From Perlabentimonas sp034003245 (GTDB lineage Bacteria > Bacteroidota > Bacteroidia > Bacteroidales > Tenuifilaceae): a stretch of 64,000 nt of DNA. Below are positions 44,809 through 53,627 of the stretch, piece after piece. The position numbers and the translations under genes were made by a program. The notes under the pieces were generated by a model. The model did not search any database. It saw only the letters and a program-made list of their open reading frames with translations, and was not told the origin of the DNA. The DNA is taken from positions 16,278-80,277 of the forward strand of contig JAVEYY010000020.1 in NCBI GenBank assembly GCA_034003245.1, in the 5' to 3' direction. How positions within the stretch are numbered: position 1 is the stretch's first letter; each line of letters begins with the position of its first letter.

Positions 44809-45558
44809 ATGAGTTTGATTAGTGAGATTGGAAATGAGATTATTAGGTTGGATGAGGTTACATCTACCAACGATTATGCTAGTAAACTGTTGAAATCGGA
44901 AGAGGTTCACGGTACCGTTGTAGTTACTCAACACCAAACGCAAGGGCGTGGTCAGAGGGGTAACTCGTGGGAGAGCAAAACGGGTGAGAATTTGCTGATT
45001 AGCATTATCCTAAAACCTAACTTTTTGAAGGTGCAGCGACAGTTTCTAATATCAAAAGTTGCAGCATTAGCCGTTTGCGATACTATCTCCCAAGTTATTC
45101 CCGATGTAACAATAAAATGGCCTAATGATATTTATACGGCCAACGATAAGATTGCTGGTATTCTGATTGAAAACAGCTTCAGCTCGGAGTTTCTCGATAC
45201 CACCATTGTGGGAATTGGAGTAAATGTGAACCAATCTTCCTTTTCCGACGACTTACCCAATCCCACATCCATACTACTGAAGACTGGCCGGGAGTATAAT
45301 CGTGATCTTTTACTGGCAAATATTTGTAAGGCATTTGAGGGCCGATATACACAACTCAAACTAGGAAATATCCACGAGTTAAAGGTAGAATACTTTAACC
45401 GACTTTTTCGCAGCCAAGGATTTAACCATTACTCGTCGCAAGGCGAAAATTTTATGGCACGTATCGTAGGTGTTAGGGATTCGGGCGAGATAGTACTTGA
45501 AACCCCCGAAGGAATTCAGCGAGAGTTTGCCTTTAAGGAGGTTTGCTTCGCTCTGTAG
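44809..45558 (+). CDS. birA: Biotin--[acetyl-CoA carboxylase] ligase
   Basis: 249 aa. It lacks the N-terminal helix-turn-helix of E. coli BirA, so it is a monofunctional ligase. Motifs are TSTNDYASKLL, the biotinyl-AMP loop QTQGRGQRGNSWES, IKWPNDIYTANDKIAGILIE and GIGVNVNQ. It attaches biotin to carboxyl-carrier proteins. Its stop codon abuts the stop codon of the opposite-strand SRPBCC gene with no base between. In many Bacteroidota birA lies next to rsfS, as here, in divergent orientation. Confidence 0.95.
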   Translation: MSLISEIGNEIIRLDEVTSTNDYASKLLKSEEVHGTVVVTQHQTQGRGQRGNSWESKTGENLLISIILKPNFLKVQRQFLISKVAALAVCDTISQVIPDVTIKWPNDIYTANDKIAGILIENSFSSEFLDTTIVGIGVNVNQSSFSDDLPNPTSILLKTGREYNRDLLLANICKAFEGRYTQLKLGNIHELKVEYFNRLFRSQGFNHYSSQGENFMARIVGVRDSGEIVLETPEGIQREFAFKEVCFAL

Positions 45559-45972
45559 CTAAACCTGACCGTTAAATGCTGCTGCCAGCTGTTCGGCAAT
45601 GCTATCAACCCCTTGCTGCAGCTTAGAGCCAACCATCATTTTCATCATCATGTTTAGTTTGGCTTTTAGCGTTATTTTCATGCGGGTGTCGTAGGGTGCC
45701 ACCATTTTTAGCTGTATCCAGATATTGAATTCAAAGGGTATGCGTTCGTTTCCTGCTAGCTTTATGGTTTTGTTGGGTTCTTTTTCAATCATTTTTAACC
45801 CGGCGCCCTTAATTCCCTGTGCATCGAACTCACACCAATCCTCGCCAGCCTTCCAATTCTCCAGGTTGGCGGCTTGCGCCATGGGAGTAAAGTTTTGGAA
45901 GTTCGAAAGAACCTTGTAAATATCCTCATCGAGGCGCTTTATTGATACTATTTTGCTTTCAACCGATGTCAT
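45559..45972 (-). CDS. SRPBCC (START-like) family protein
   Basis: 137 aa. The fold reads as a small helix-grip domain: TSVESKIVSIKRLDEDIYKV, a middle segment WKAGEDWCEFDAQGIKGAGL and a long C-terminal helix (MVGSKLQQGVDSIAEQLAAA). Such proteins bind hydrophobic ligands. Its neighbours birA, pyrE and NUDIX form a group I know from other Bacteroidota genomes. It lies 52 bp downstream of pyrE in the same direction and probably shares its transcript. The specific function is unknown. Confidence 0.85.
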   Translation of the reverse strand: MTSVESKIVSIKRLDEDIYKVLSNFQNFTPMAQAANLENWKAGEDWCEFDAQGIKGAGLKMIEKEPNKTIKLAGNERIPFEFNIWIQLKMVAPYDTRMKITLKAKLNMMMKMMVGSKLQQGVDSIAEQLAAAFNGQV

Positions 45973-46024
45973 TTTCTGGGATTTATAATGTTTCTATTCT
46001 TTCATTTTCCATTTTCCATTTATA

Positions 46025-46648
46025 TCACTTTCCCCACTCCTGAGGATTTTGTCGCCAACTTTTAAGCACTTCAAGTTGAGTACTGTCGATCATGTTTATG
46101 CTTAACGCATAGTCAATCAGCTCGTGGTAGTTGGCCAACGTGTAGAGTGGTAGGTTATGCTGGTCGAAGTTTTGCTTCGCCACGTCGAACCCGTAAGTAA
46201 AAATGGCAACCATTCCTAGCACATTGGTATTGGCGTTGCGTAGTGCATCAACCGCTTTTAGACTGCTTAATCCTGTGGAGACCAGATCCTCGATAACTAC
46301 AACCCGTTGATTGACTTTTATATCGCCCTCAATCAAATTCTCCAGTCCGTGCTTTTTCGCCTCGGAGCGCACGTAAACAAATGGTAAGCCAAGCGCCTCG
46401 GCAACCAGTGCACCATGCGCAATGGCTCCGGTGGCAACGCCAGCAATTACATCAATATTTGCAAAATTTTTTGTGATAATCTCGATAAATCCCGCGCAAA
46501 CAATTTTACGCGCATCGGGGTAGGAGAGAACCCTTCGGTTATCGCAGTAAATGGGCGAGTGCCAACCCGATGCCCATGTAAACGGGTTTGCAGGATTCAA
46601 TTTTATTGCGTTAATTTCGATAAGTTTTGAAATAATTCTATTGTTCAT
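46025..46648 (-). CDS. pyrE: Orotate phosphoribosyltransferase
   Basis: 207 aa from the ATG at 46648 (MNNRIISKLIEINAIKLNP); an ATG at 46711 would lie deep in the opposite NUDIX gene. The orotate site FTWASGWHSPIYCDNRR and the PRPP-binding loop VVVIEDLVSTGLSSL are intact. It makes orotidine-5'-phosphate in pyrimidine synthesis. Its start codon overlaps that of the divergent NUDIX gene by two bases in TCATGA, so its promoter must lie inside the NUDIX coding region. Confidence 0.95.
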   Translation of the reverse strand: MNNRIISKLIEINAIKLNPANPFTWASGWHSPIYCDNRRVLSYPDARKIVCAGFIEIITKNFANIDVIAGVATGAIAHGALVAEALGLPFVYVRSEAKKHGLENLIEGDIKVNQRVVVIEDLVSTGLSSLKAVDALRNANTNVLGMVAIFTYGFDVAKQNFDQHNLPLYTLANYHELIDYALSINMIDSTQLEVLKSWRQNPQEWGK

Positions 46649-47267
46649 GATATCAGAGATTTCAGTATTTTTTGATTTAAAAAAACTCACTCTTTTGCAA
46701 AGTTCAGGCATGAGGACTGCAACTCGAAACGGGCTTTTTGTTGAGTGCTCAAATGCAGAAGACCTGACAAAAATACTCGTTTTTTTTCAATCCTCAAGGA
46801 CAAAGGAACTGTACGTTGTTAGCGATGATTTACTAAATCTTTTACATCTTTTCACTTCACAGTATAAGATAATTGATGCTGGTGGAGGTTTGGTCACAAA
46901 TAATAAAGGTTCTCTACTTCTTATCCGCAGAAATGGGTTTTGGGATTTGCCCAAAGGGAAGGTCGATAAGGGTGAAACAATTGAACAGGCTGCTGTGCGC
47001 GAAGTGGAGGAGGAGTGTGGTGTTTCAAATCTGCAGTTAGGCAGCTTGCTTACTACAACGTATCATACATATACACTAAATGATACTAGTTTTTTAAAAC
47101 GCTCATTTTGGTACTCCATGTCGTATAGTGGTGACGAAATGCTGAAACCTCAGCTTAACGAGGGAATTACCGATGCCGTTTGGGTTAAGCCCGATGCTCT
47201 TGCGAATTACCTTAAGCTGACTTACGAGTCGATTAAAGAGGTATTTAGAGCAGCCGGGTTGGCTTAA
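46647..47267 (+). CDS. NUDIX hydrolase
   Basis: 206 aa from the ATG at 46647; an ATG at 46551 would run through the start of pyrE. The start is supported because MISEISVFFDLKKLTL matches the beginning of this Bacteroidota NUDIX family as I know it. A ~75-residue N-terminal domain precedes the catalytic domain. The Nudix box GKVDKGETIEQAAVREVEEE followed by CGV is complete. It hydrolyses a nucleoside-diphosphate-linked substrate, not identifiable here. Its stop overlaps the stop of the opposite-strand thioredoxin-fold gene by 4 bp. Confidence 0.9.
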   Translation: MISEISVFFDLKKLTLLQSSGMRTATRNGLFVECSNAEDLTKILVFFQSSRTKELYVVSDDLLNLLHLFTSQYKIIDAGGGLVTNNKGSLLLIRRNGFWDLPKGKVDKGETIEQAAVREVEEECGVSNLQLGSLLTTTYHTYTLNDTSFLKRSFWYSMSYSGDEMLKPQLNEGITDAVWVKPDALANYLKLTYESIKEVFRAAGLA

Positions 47268-48679
47268 AGTTCGCGCCGCGAGCGCAGGATGTTGAAAAAC
47301 TGTATCTCGAAATTCTCTTTGGGCGATGGTGCTGGCGAAGCAACCAACTTTCTGTCGGGTCCAATAAGGAAGTATGTAGGGTAAGCCCTAATGTCGAAAT
47401 CTTTTAGGATATCGGGTTTGTTCCCGTAGTGCAGAAAAGTCCACTGGTACTTTGTTTGCTCAAGGAACAGGTTCATGTCGTTGGGGTCATTATCCACCGA
47501 AATGGTTACAATCTCAAGCCTGTTCTTGTGCTTTTCGTATATTTTTTCGAGCAACGAAAAATCCTGCAAACAAGTGTAACTGGTTGTGGTGCAGAAATTA
47601 AGGTAGATATATTTCCCCTCGAACTGATTGAGCGATACGAGTTGTCCTTTGGTGTTAAAAAGCTCGAAGGGTGCGGGAACAAAACCGGGTAAAAGCCGTG
47701 TAACTTTTGTGCGAATATTTTGGGCAATCAGCAGATGCTCAGCATTGGTCGATTTGCTGTACAATGAGTCGAGTATTGCCAGAAGTGCCCCCCGCGAAAA
47801 TCGATCGTCGAAAAATCCATCGTGTAGGCCTTTCAGGATTACCAGCTCTAGGAGCGATTCGTTCGATAGCACTTCGTCCTGAGCAAGGGTTCTTTTTAGT
47901 TGGCTGTAGCTTCGCTGGTTGGTAACCTGATTCAGCGCTGCGCTCCCCGACTCGGATCGCGCAAAGAACAGAAAATATTTATCGTATAGTAAATTGAATA
48001 ATTCCATGTACGATGGGTTGTTGTACAGGATTGGCTTATTCAGAAAGTAGTTATTAGATATGCTACGCGATTGCTGCATAAGCGCCAGCTGATTTAATAG
48101 CCCGTAGCGATATGTGCGATAATCGTTGAAAAACTGATGATTGTGGATTGAGAATACCTTTTCGAGTCGAACAATTAGCGAATCGAGCGAAACAGTTTGG
48201 GTTCCGTTGTATGCATCCCTTACAATGGTATCGAAATGCTCGTTAAACGCCAAATCGAAAGTGCTTATAAGGTAGTTTAAGTCGTTGGGTTGCATATTGG
48301 CAATACCCACATGCAGATCAACCTCTCTGAAAAAAGGATTAAGCCTTTGAGCCTCCGATTTGGGTTCGTAGCTAGGCAACACAATTTGGTATTCCTTGCC
48401 GGGCTCAACAAAGAGGTAAATCTTGTAAATGCCCAAATGGCTAAAAATGTAGGTAATCTCGTCAACCTTAAGTTCGCATCGGAAATTTCCTTTCTTGTCA
48501 ACTGTACAACGGGCAATTGCCTCTTCGGTTTGGGTTATTAGATCGGCATACTGATTAAAAACTAATTCCTGCCCAGCGTAGCTGGGGGCCTTCCCCGAAA
48601 TGGTTACCTGAGCAATCAAGGTATTTGCAAAAAGCAGCAATGCCGTTGCAGCTATAGGTAGTATTCGGGTAATAGTCAT
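47264..48679 (-). CDS. Secreted thioredoxin-fold (TlpA-like) protein with altered active site
   Basis: 471 aa from the ATG at 48679 (a TTG lies six bases earlier). A signal peptide (IAATALLLFANTLIAQ) is followed by a DUF4369-like beta region, a long helical middle (~110-320) and a C-terminal thioredoxin fold (~330-470) with KYIYLNF, IVTISVDNDPNDMN and AYPTYFLIGPDRKLVAS, including the cis-Pro. The expected CxxC is replaced by C-TTTSYT-C, six residues between cysteines. Classical disulfide reductase activity is therefore doubtful. It lies 3' to 3' with the NUDIX gene and 83 bp downstream of the lon-side gene coaD's reading direction. Confidence 0.85.
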   Translation of the reverse strand: MTITRILPIAATALLLFANTLIAQVTISGKAPSYAGQELVFNQYADLITQTEEAIARCTVDKKGNFRCELKVDEITYIFSHLGIYKIYLFVEPGKEYQIVLPSYEPKSEAQRLNPFFREVDLHVGIANMQPNDLNYLISTFDLAFNEHFDTIVRDAYNGTQTVSLDSLIVRLEKVFSIHNHQFFNDYRTYRYGLLNQLALMQQSRSISNNYFLNKPILYNNPSYMELFNLLYDKYFLFFARSESGSAALNQVTNQRSYSQLKRTLAQDEVLSNESLLELVILKGLHDGFFDDRFSRGALLAILDSLYSKSTNAEHLLIAQNIRTKVTRLLPGFVPAPFELFNTKGQLVSLNQFEGKYIYLNFCTTTSYTCLQDFSLLEKIYEKHKNRLEIVTISVDNDPNDMNLFLEQTKYQWTFLHYGNKPDILKDFDIRAYPTYFLIGPDRKLVASPAPSPKENFEIQFFNILRSRREL

Positions 48680-48704
48680 GTTCAAACCAATTTGGTACTA
48701 CAGG

Positions 48705-49181
48705 TTAACGCGAAAGGTACTTGTTTATGTTGATTGAGCTGGGTAAAAATATTGTTGCGTCACCATTATTAATCAGAATATCTCTTACAATGGTTGAGTT
48801 TACTGGCGTGTGTTCGGGTGCTGTGAGTAGAAAAACTGTTTCAATCTCGGGACTCATTGCCTTATTCACCTGGCCAATGGCGCGTTCGTACTCAAAATCT
48901 GCGGAGGTTCTCAAACCTCTGAGTAGGAATTTTGCCCCGATATTTTGGCAAAAATCAACGGTTAACCCCTCGTAACTCTCAATTTGCACCCTAGGCTCGT
49001 TGGCAAATACATCTTTTACCATTTCTAATCTTTGATCGATGGTGAAGAGCGTTTTCTTCGATAAGTTTTTCCCAACAGCAACAATAACCTTGTCGAAGAG
49101 CTTAAGGGCTCGTTTCACTATCGCTTCGTGTCCAACAGTAAAAGGGTCGAAGGTGCCAGGGAATACCGCAATTTTTTCCAT
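48705..49181 (-). CDS. coaD: Phosphopantetheine adenylyltransferase
   Basis: 158 aa from the ATG at 49181 (MEKIAVFPGTFDPFTVGH); an ATG at 49190 adds three residues. The nucleotidyltransferase motif is TxGH-like (FTVGH), with RGLRTSADFEYE and the closing NSTIVRDI. It makes dephospho-CoA in coenzyme A synthesis. Its stop is 25 bp before the thioredoxin-fold gene's ATG in the same direction, so the two may be co-transcribed. Its own promoter overlaps the end of lon. Confidence 0.95.
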   Translation of the reverse strand: MEKIAVFPGTFDPFTVGHEAIVKRALKLFDKVIVAVGKNLSKKTLFTIDQRLEMVKDVFANEPRVQIESYEGLTVDFCQNIGAKFLLRGLRTSADFEYERAIGQVNKAMSPEIETVFLLTAPEHTPVNSTIVRDILINNGDATIFLPSSININKYLSR

Positions 49182-49208
49182 TGTTAACATTCAATTTTGT
49201 GATAAAAG

Positions 49209-49243
49209 CAAAGGTAGTATCTTTTTCAACATTTAGGCCAAAA
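49209..49243 (-). promoter_or_regulatory. Bacteroidota-type promoter for coaD
   Basis: Read leftward, TTTTG (49239-49243) and TACCTTTG (49209-49216) are 22 bases apart. The -7 box is 28 bp before the coaD ATG, and the element lies in the gap after the lon stop codon. Confidence 0.5.
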
Positions 49244-49247
49244 TGTG

Positions 49248-51731
49248 CTACGCTTGCTTTTGGTCCGTTTTGGTGTCGAAATCAAATTGCAGCGCATCCT
49301 TCACCTCTTCCTTTAATAGCACGTAATCGAGTGTGTCACCAATGTTGTCGAAATACTTAAAGGTTAACCCCTGAATGTAGATATCCTTGATTTCGGCCAC
49401 ATCTTTTTGATTCTCCTTCGAAAGCGCAATCTCGCGAATGCTTGCTCGTTTGGCAGCCAGTATTTTCTCCTTAATTCCACCTACGGGTAATAATTTCCCG
49501 CGTAGCGTGATTTCGCCAGTCATGGCAATGCTTTTGCGAATTTTTCGCTGAGTAAAAGCCGAGGCAATGGAGGTAATCATGGTGATTCCGGCCGATGGAC
49601 CATCCTTGGGGATTGCGCCTTCGGGAACGTGAATGTGAACATCCCAATTGTCGAAAACCTCAGGTGCAATGTTAAGCTTTTTGCTGTTGGCCTTTATGTA
49701 CTGCAGGGCAATTACCGCCGATTCCTTCATTACATCGCCAAGGTTACCTGTTATGGTAAGCTTGCCTTTACCCTTGCTCAGACTGGTTTCTATGAATAGA
49801 ATTTCGCCTCCAACACTTGTCCAGGCAAGACCTGTGGCAACACCTGCCAGCTCGTTTCCTTGGTATAAATCCTTTAGATATTTTGGCTGACCCAATACTT
49901 TTTTGAGATCGGTTTGCCCAATTGTTTTGTTATACTCCTCACCAAAGGCGATGCTTTTAGCGGCATACCTCACAATTTTGGCAATCTGCTGGTTTAGTGC
50001 TCTCACTCCGCTCTCGCGGGTGTAGCCATGAATTGTTTCCTCCAATGTTTTTGTGGGAATGGTAAGCTGCTTTTTGGTGATTCCATGATTCTCCAGCTGA
50101 TCGGGGATTAGATGCCGCTTGGCAATTTCAACCTTTTCCTCCATTATGTAACCGCTCATCTCAATCATCTCCATTCTATCCCTTAGTGCTGGGTTGATAT
50201 TGGCGATATTGTTGGCAGTGGTGATAAAGAGAACTTTCGAAAGATCGAAATCCACGTCAAGGTAGTTATCGTGGAAAGTGTTGTTCTGTTCTGGATCAAG
50301 TACCTCCAGTAATGCAGATGCAGGATCGCCATGGAAATCCTTCCCAATTTTATCGATTTCATCGAGGATAAAAACGGGGTTCGACGATTTAACCTTTTTC
50401 AGGTTTTGGATAATTCGACCTGGCATGGCGCCAATATATGTTTTCCTGTGCCCTCTAATTTCGGCCTCATCGTGTAAGCCCCCCAGCGAAATACGAGCGT
50501 ACTTACGATCGAGAGCGCGAGCTACCGATTTGCCCAGCGATGTTTTTCCTACGCCCGGGGGGCCGTAAAGGCAAATGATGGGAGCCTTCATGTCGCCCTT
50601 TAGCTTGAGAACGGCTAGGTGTTCAAGTATTCGCTCTTTAACTTGTTCCAGCCCAAAGTGGTCTTTGTCGAGGACTTTTTGTGCTCTTTTCAGGTCGAAA
50701 TTATCCACTGTGTACTCATTCCAAGGAAGCTCCAGCATTAGCTGAACATAGTTTAGCTGCATCGAGTAGTCGGGCGCCATTGGGTTCATGTTGCTCAGCT
50801 TATTAACCTCACGGTTAAACACCTCGGCCACCTCTTGGCTCCACTTCTTGCCCTCAGCCTGCTTTCGCATCTCCTCAACCTCTTTCTCGTTGGGGCTTCC
50901 GCCGAGCTCATCCTGAATGGTCTTCATTTGCTGATGCAGAAAATACTCGCGCTGCTGCTGGTTCATGTCGGTGCGAACCTTGGTCTGAATATCGTTTTTT
51001 ATCTCTAGCAACTGAATCTCTCTTCCCATAAGTTCGAGTAGGAGAGTGCTACGACTTTTCAGATCGTTTTGTTCAAGTAACTTCTGCTTATCGGGTGCAG
51101 GCAATTCTATATTGGAGCAAATAAAGTTTATTAAGAAATAGTAGTTATCAATATTCTTAATGGCAAATGCCCCCTCTTGGGGCATATTTGGCGAGAGGTT
51201 AATTATTTTGATGGCGAAGTCCTTTATAGAGCTGATTAGTGCCTCAAACTCTTTGTCTTTTTCGTTGGTTGGCTCGTCGGTGAGGGTATGTACCGAGGCC
51301 ATAAAATACGGCTCGGTGGCAAGGTACTCTAGCACTTGAAATCGATGTAAGCCTTGCAGGATAACCGATGTGCTTCCGTCGGGCATCTCGAGAACTTTAA
51401 GAACACGCGCAATGGTTCCCAACGTGAACAGGTCTTTTACCTCGGGGTCCTCAATCTTAGGATCCATTTGCGATATGGCGCCTAAAAACTTGGTTTTTTG
51501 GGTAAGGTTCTTAACCAACTTCACTGATTTCTCCCTGCCAACGGTTATGGGAAGTACTACTCCGGGAAACAGTACCGTATTGCGCAAGGCAAGAATCGGT
51601 AGGGTTTTGGGCATGTCCTTTGCCTCAAAATCACCATTATCCTCGGTAAAGAGGGGGATAAACTCTGAGTCTTGATCGAAAGAATCGGTTAGGAAGGGGG
51701 TGGCTATTTTAACTTCAAAATTTTTGCTCAT
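49248..51731 (-). CDS. lon: ATP-dependent protease Lon
   Basis: 827 aa from the ATG at 51731 (MSKNFEVKIATPF); an upstream ATG at 51809 would add an unrelated 26-residue leader. The N-terminal LON substrate domain (TLPILALRNTVLFPGVVLPI) is followed by a coiled region, the AAA+ domain with GPPGVGKTSLGKSVA and VFILDEIDKIG, and the protease with catalytic Ser near residue 712 in PKDGPSAGITM and a Lys downstream. It degrades damaged cytosolic proteins. It stands between coaD and the GlmU-like gene, all leftward. Confidence 0.96.
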   Translation of the reverse strand: MSKNFEVKIATPFLTDSFDQDSEFIPLFTEDNGDFEAKDMPKTLPILALRNTVLFPGVVLPITVGREKSVKLVKNLTQKTKFLGAISQMDPKIEDPEVKDLFTLGTIARVLKVLEMPDGSTSVILQGLHRFQVLEYLATEPYFMASVHTLTDEPTNEKDKEFEALISSIKDFAIKIINLSPNMPQEGAFAIKNIDNYYFLINFICSNIELPAPDKQKLLEQNDLKSRSTLLLELMGREIQLLEIKNDIQTKVRTDMNQQQREYFLHQQMKTIQDELGGSPNEKEVEEMRKQAEGKKWSQEVAEVFNREVNKLSNMNPMAPDYSMQLNYVQLMLELPWNEYTVDNFDLKRAQKVLDKDHFGLEQVKERILEHLAVLKLKGDMKAPIICLYGPPGVGKTSLGKSVARALDRKYARISLGGLHDEAEIRGHRKTYIGAMPGRIIQNLKKVKSSNPVFILDEIDKIGKDFHGDPASALLEVLDPEQNNTFHDNYLDVDFDLSKVLFITTANNIANINPALRDRMEMIEMSGYIMEEKVEIAKRHLIPDQLENHGITKKQLTIPTKTLEETIHGYTRESGVRALNQQIAKIVRYAAKSIAFGEEYNKTIGQTDLKKVLGQPKYLKDLYQGNELAGVATGLAWTSVGGEILFIETSLSKGKGKLTITGNLGDVMKESAVIALQYIKANSKKLNIAPEVFDNWDVHIHVPEGAIPKDGPSAGITMITSIASAFTQRKIRKSIAMTGEITLRGKLLPVGGIKEKILAAKRASIREIALSKENQKDVAEIKDIYIQGLTFKYFDNIGDTLDYVLLKEEVKDALQFDFDTKTDQKQA

Positions 51732-51902
51732 GTGTTGTTGTAAAATGATTTTTTTATGACAAAATGACGCGTGAATCCACTGGGTAATCACGGTTGGGTA
51801 GTTGTGCAATCGCTATGCCATTTTTTGTGTTGCAAATTATGCAGGCGAGAAAAATGTTTATGCGATTACTCTAAAAATTGAATTGAGGTTTATGGCTGTT
51901 TC

Positions 51903-53096
51903 CTAGTGCCTGTAACTCGCCGTTTCGTCGAATATGTGATTTAGTATATCCTTATCTACCTCCGATAGTTCAATTCCTCTTCGACCCATCACTATTTCGG
52001 CTGTTTCAAACGCTTTGCTGGTTTTGTAGGTGGTAAATCCCTGAGCGCCTCCCCACGAAAAACTTGGGATAAAATTCCGTGGAAAGCCATCGCCAAAGAT
52101 ATTGGCACTAACTCCAACAACTGTTCCCGTGTTAAACATGGTGTTTATCCCGCATTTGCTATGATCGCCCATAATTAGTCCGCAGAATTGCAATCCAGTA
52201 TCGACAAAGCCTTTTTTAACGTAGCTCCACAGTCTAACGCTAGCGTAGTTATTCTTTAAATTCGACGTGTTGGTGTCGGCTCCTAGATTACACCACTCGC
52301 CAATTACCGAGTTGCCAATAAATCCATCGTGAGCTTTGTTCGAGTATCCAAATATTACACAGTTGTTTACCTCGCCGCCAACCTTGGAGTGAGGCCCAAT
52401 GGTAGTGGGGCCATAAATTTTTGCCCCCAACTTCAACGCTGAGTGTTCACCAAGGGCGAATGGGCCTCGTATAAGTGACCCCTCCATTACCTCCGAATCT
52501 TTTCCGATATAGATCGGTCCCGACTGAGCGTTTAGTACACTGCATTGTACAACTGCTCCCTCCTCTATAAAAATTTTCTCGGGGGCAATAGCCGTGTTGC
52601 TCTGTGGGACTGGTTGCGACTTTCGACCTTGCGTGAGCAACTTAAAATCACTCTCAATGGCTTCGCCATTCAATCGGAATATATCCCAGGGATTAAGTAT
52701 TTCTGAAGGTTTGTTTGAGGTATTTATTGTTTTGTTGAAACAATTTTTTTCCACAGAAAAATCGTTGTTTGGAATTGCTGGCAAAATGGCAGCCAACAGT
52801 GTGTTGCCATAAAAAATGGCCTCTCCGCTTTGTAGCGCATTAATCTCATTTATTAGTTCTAAAGTGGGGAGTACTCCACCATTTATCATAATGCAGCTGC
52901 CCGGTTGCGCTGGTAGGGGATATTTTTTTTGGAGATAATCTGCTGTAAGATGGTAGCATGAACAGCCAAGTATTTTCTCCCATTTCTCCTTAATTGTTAG
53001 TATGCCTACCCTAACCATCGAAACAGGACGAGTAAAGGTGAGTGGTAAGAGATTTTCGCGGCGGTTATCGTCGAAAAGGATTGTATGCTGGGGCAT
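51903..53096 (-). CDS. GlmU-like sugar nucleotidyltransferase with left-handed beta-helix
   Basis: 397 aa. The N-terminal half begins MPQHTILFDDNRRENLLPLT and lacks the classic GlmU pyrophosphorylase LxxGxGTRM loop, so it is a divergent nucleotidyltransferase domain. The C-terminal half is a hexapeptide-repeat beta-helix (IGKDSEVMEGSLIRGPF, then ATTIGPHS-like repeats) and ends with a helical tail. Bacteroidota proteins of this type are annotated as GlmU family. The substrate is unknown; a role in envelope sugar metabolism is inferred. It lies 124 bp downstream of rpmE, after its terminator. Confidence 0.82.
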   Translation of the reverse strand: MPQHTILFDDNRRENLLPLTFTRPVSMVRVGILTIKEKWEKILGCSCYHLTADYLQKKYPLPAQPGSCIMINGGVLPTLELINEINALQSGEAIFYGNTLLAAILPAIPNNDFSVEKNCFNKTINTSNKPSEILNPWDIFRLNGEAIESDFKLLTQGRKSQPVPQSNTAIAPEKIFIEEGAVVQCSVLNAQSGPIYIGKDSEVMEGSLIRGPFALGEHSALKLGAKIYGPTTIGPHSKVGGEVNNCVIFGYSNKAHDGFIGNSVIGEWCNLGADTNTSNLKNNYASVRLWSYVKKGFVDTGLQFCGLIMGDHSKCGINTMFNTGTVVGVSANIFGDGFPRNFIPSFSWGGAQGFTTYKTSKAFETAEIVMGRRGIELSEVDKDILNHIFDETASYRH

Positions 53097-53140
53097 GGTT
53101 TTGTTGTTTAAAAAGTTAGTTTATTTTCTAGGCTAATTTA

Positions 53141-53175
53141 CAACAAAAAAAGGAACAACTTATGGTTGCTCCTTT
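53141..53175 (-). terminator. Intrinsic terminator after rpmE
   Basis: Read leftward, AAAGGAGCAAC (53175-53165) pairs with GTTGTTCCTTT (53159-53149) with one G-T pair, then seven T residues. It lies 46 bp after the rpmE stop. Confidence 0.8.
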
Positions 53176-53220
53176 CTAGGTTTATCAAAATGTTTTCAAC
53201 TATCCTGCGAAGGACAATTC

Positions 53221-53484
53221 TTAGTTGCCTTTCTTGTCGATGTGCTTCTTGTACTTGGTCATAAACTTGTCGATGCGACCAGCGGTATCTACCATCTTCA
53301 TCTTACCAGTGTAGAATGGGTGAGATGTATTGGAGATTTCAACCTTAACCAGTGGGTACTCAACGCCATCTACTTCAAGGGTCTCTCTAGTGTTCACAGT
53401 CGATTTGGTGATGAAAACATGCTCATTCGACATGTCCTTGAACGCCACCAGTCGATAATTTTTTGGATGAATGTCCTTTTTCAT
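53221..53484 (-). CDS. rpmE2: 50S ribosomal protein L31, type B
   Basis: 87 aa: MKKDIHPKNYRLVAFKDMSN, then a central VEISNTSHPFYTGK and a basic tail. No cysteine is present, so it is the zinc-free B form that lacks the C+ zinc ribbon. It is a component of the large ribosomal subunit near the bridge to the small subunit. It has its own promoter 54 bp upstream and a terminator, so it is a single-gene unit. Confidence 0.96.
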   Translation of the reverse strand: MKKDIHPKNYRLVAFKDMSNEHVFITKSTVNTRETLEVDGVEYPLVKVEISNTSHPFYTGKMKMVDTAGRIDKFMTKYKKHIDKKGN

Positions 53485-53537
53485 TTTAAGTTGATTTTTA
53501 TCTTTAAAAACTCTTTACTAGCTAAAAATTAGGCCTG

Positions 53538-53569
53538 CAAAATTATTAACTCTTACGATAATAACAAAA
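53538..53569 (-). promoter_or_regulatory. Bacteroidota-type promoter for rpmE
   Basis: Read leftward, TTTTG (53565-53569) and TAATTTTG (53538-53545) are 19 bases apart. The -7 box is 54 bp before the rpmE ATG. Confidence 0.6.
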
Positions 53570-53627
53570 TAACCAGCGAGTTTTTTTGTAAAGATTTTAG
53601 TATTTGCCTGTTTAGCCTGTAATAGCG

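Noticed and set aside
46000..46022. Small tandem repeat of ATTTTCC
   Set aside because: Two and a half copies of seven bases in an AT-rich gap; compatible with chance.
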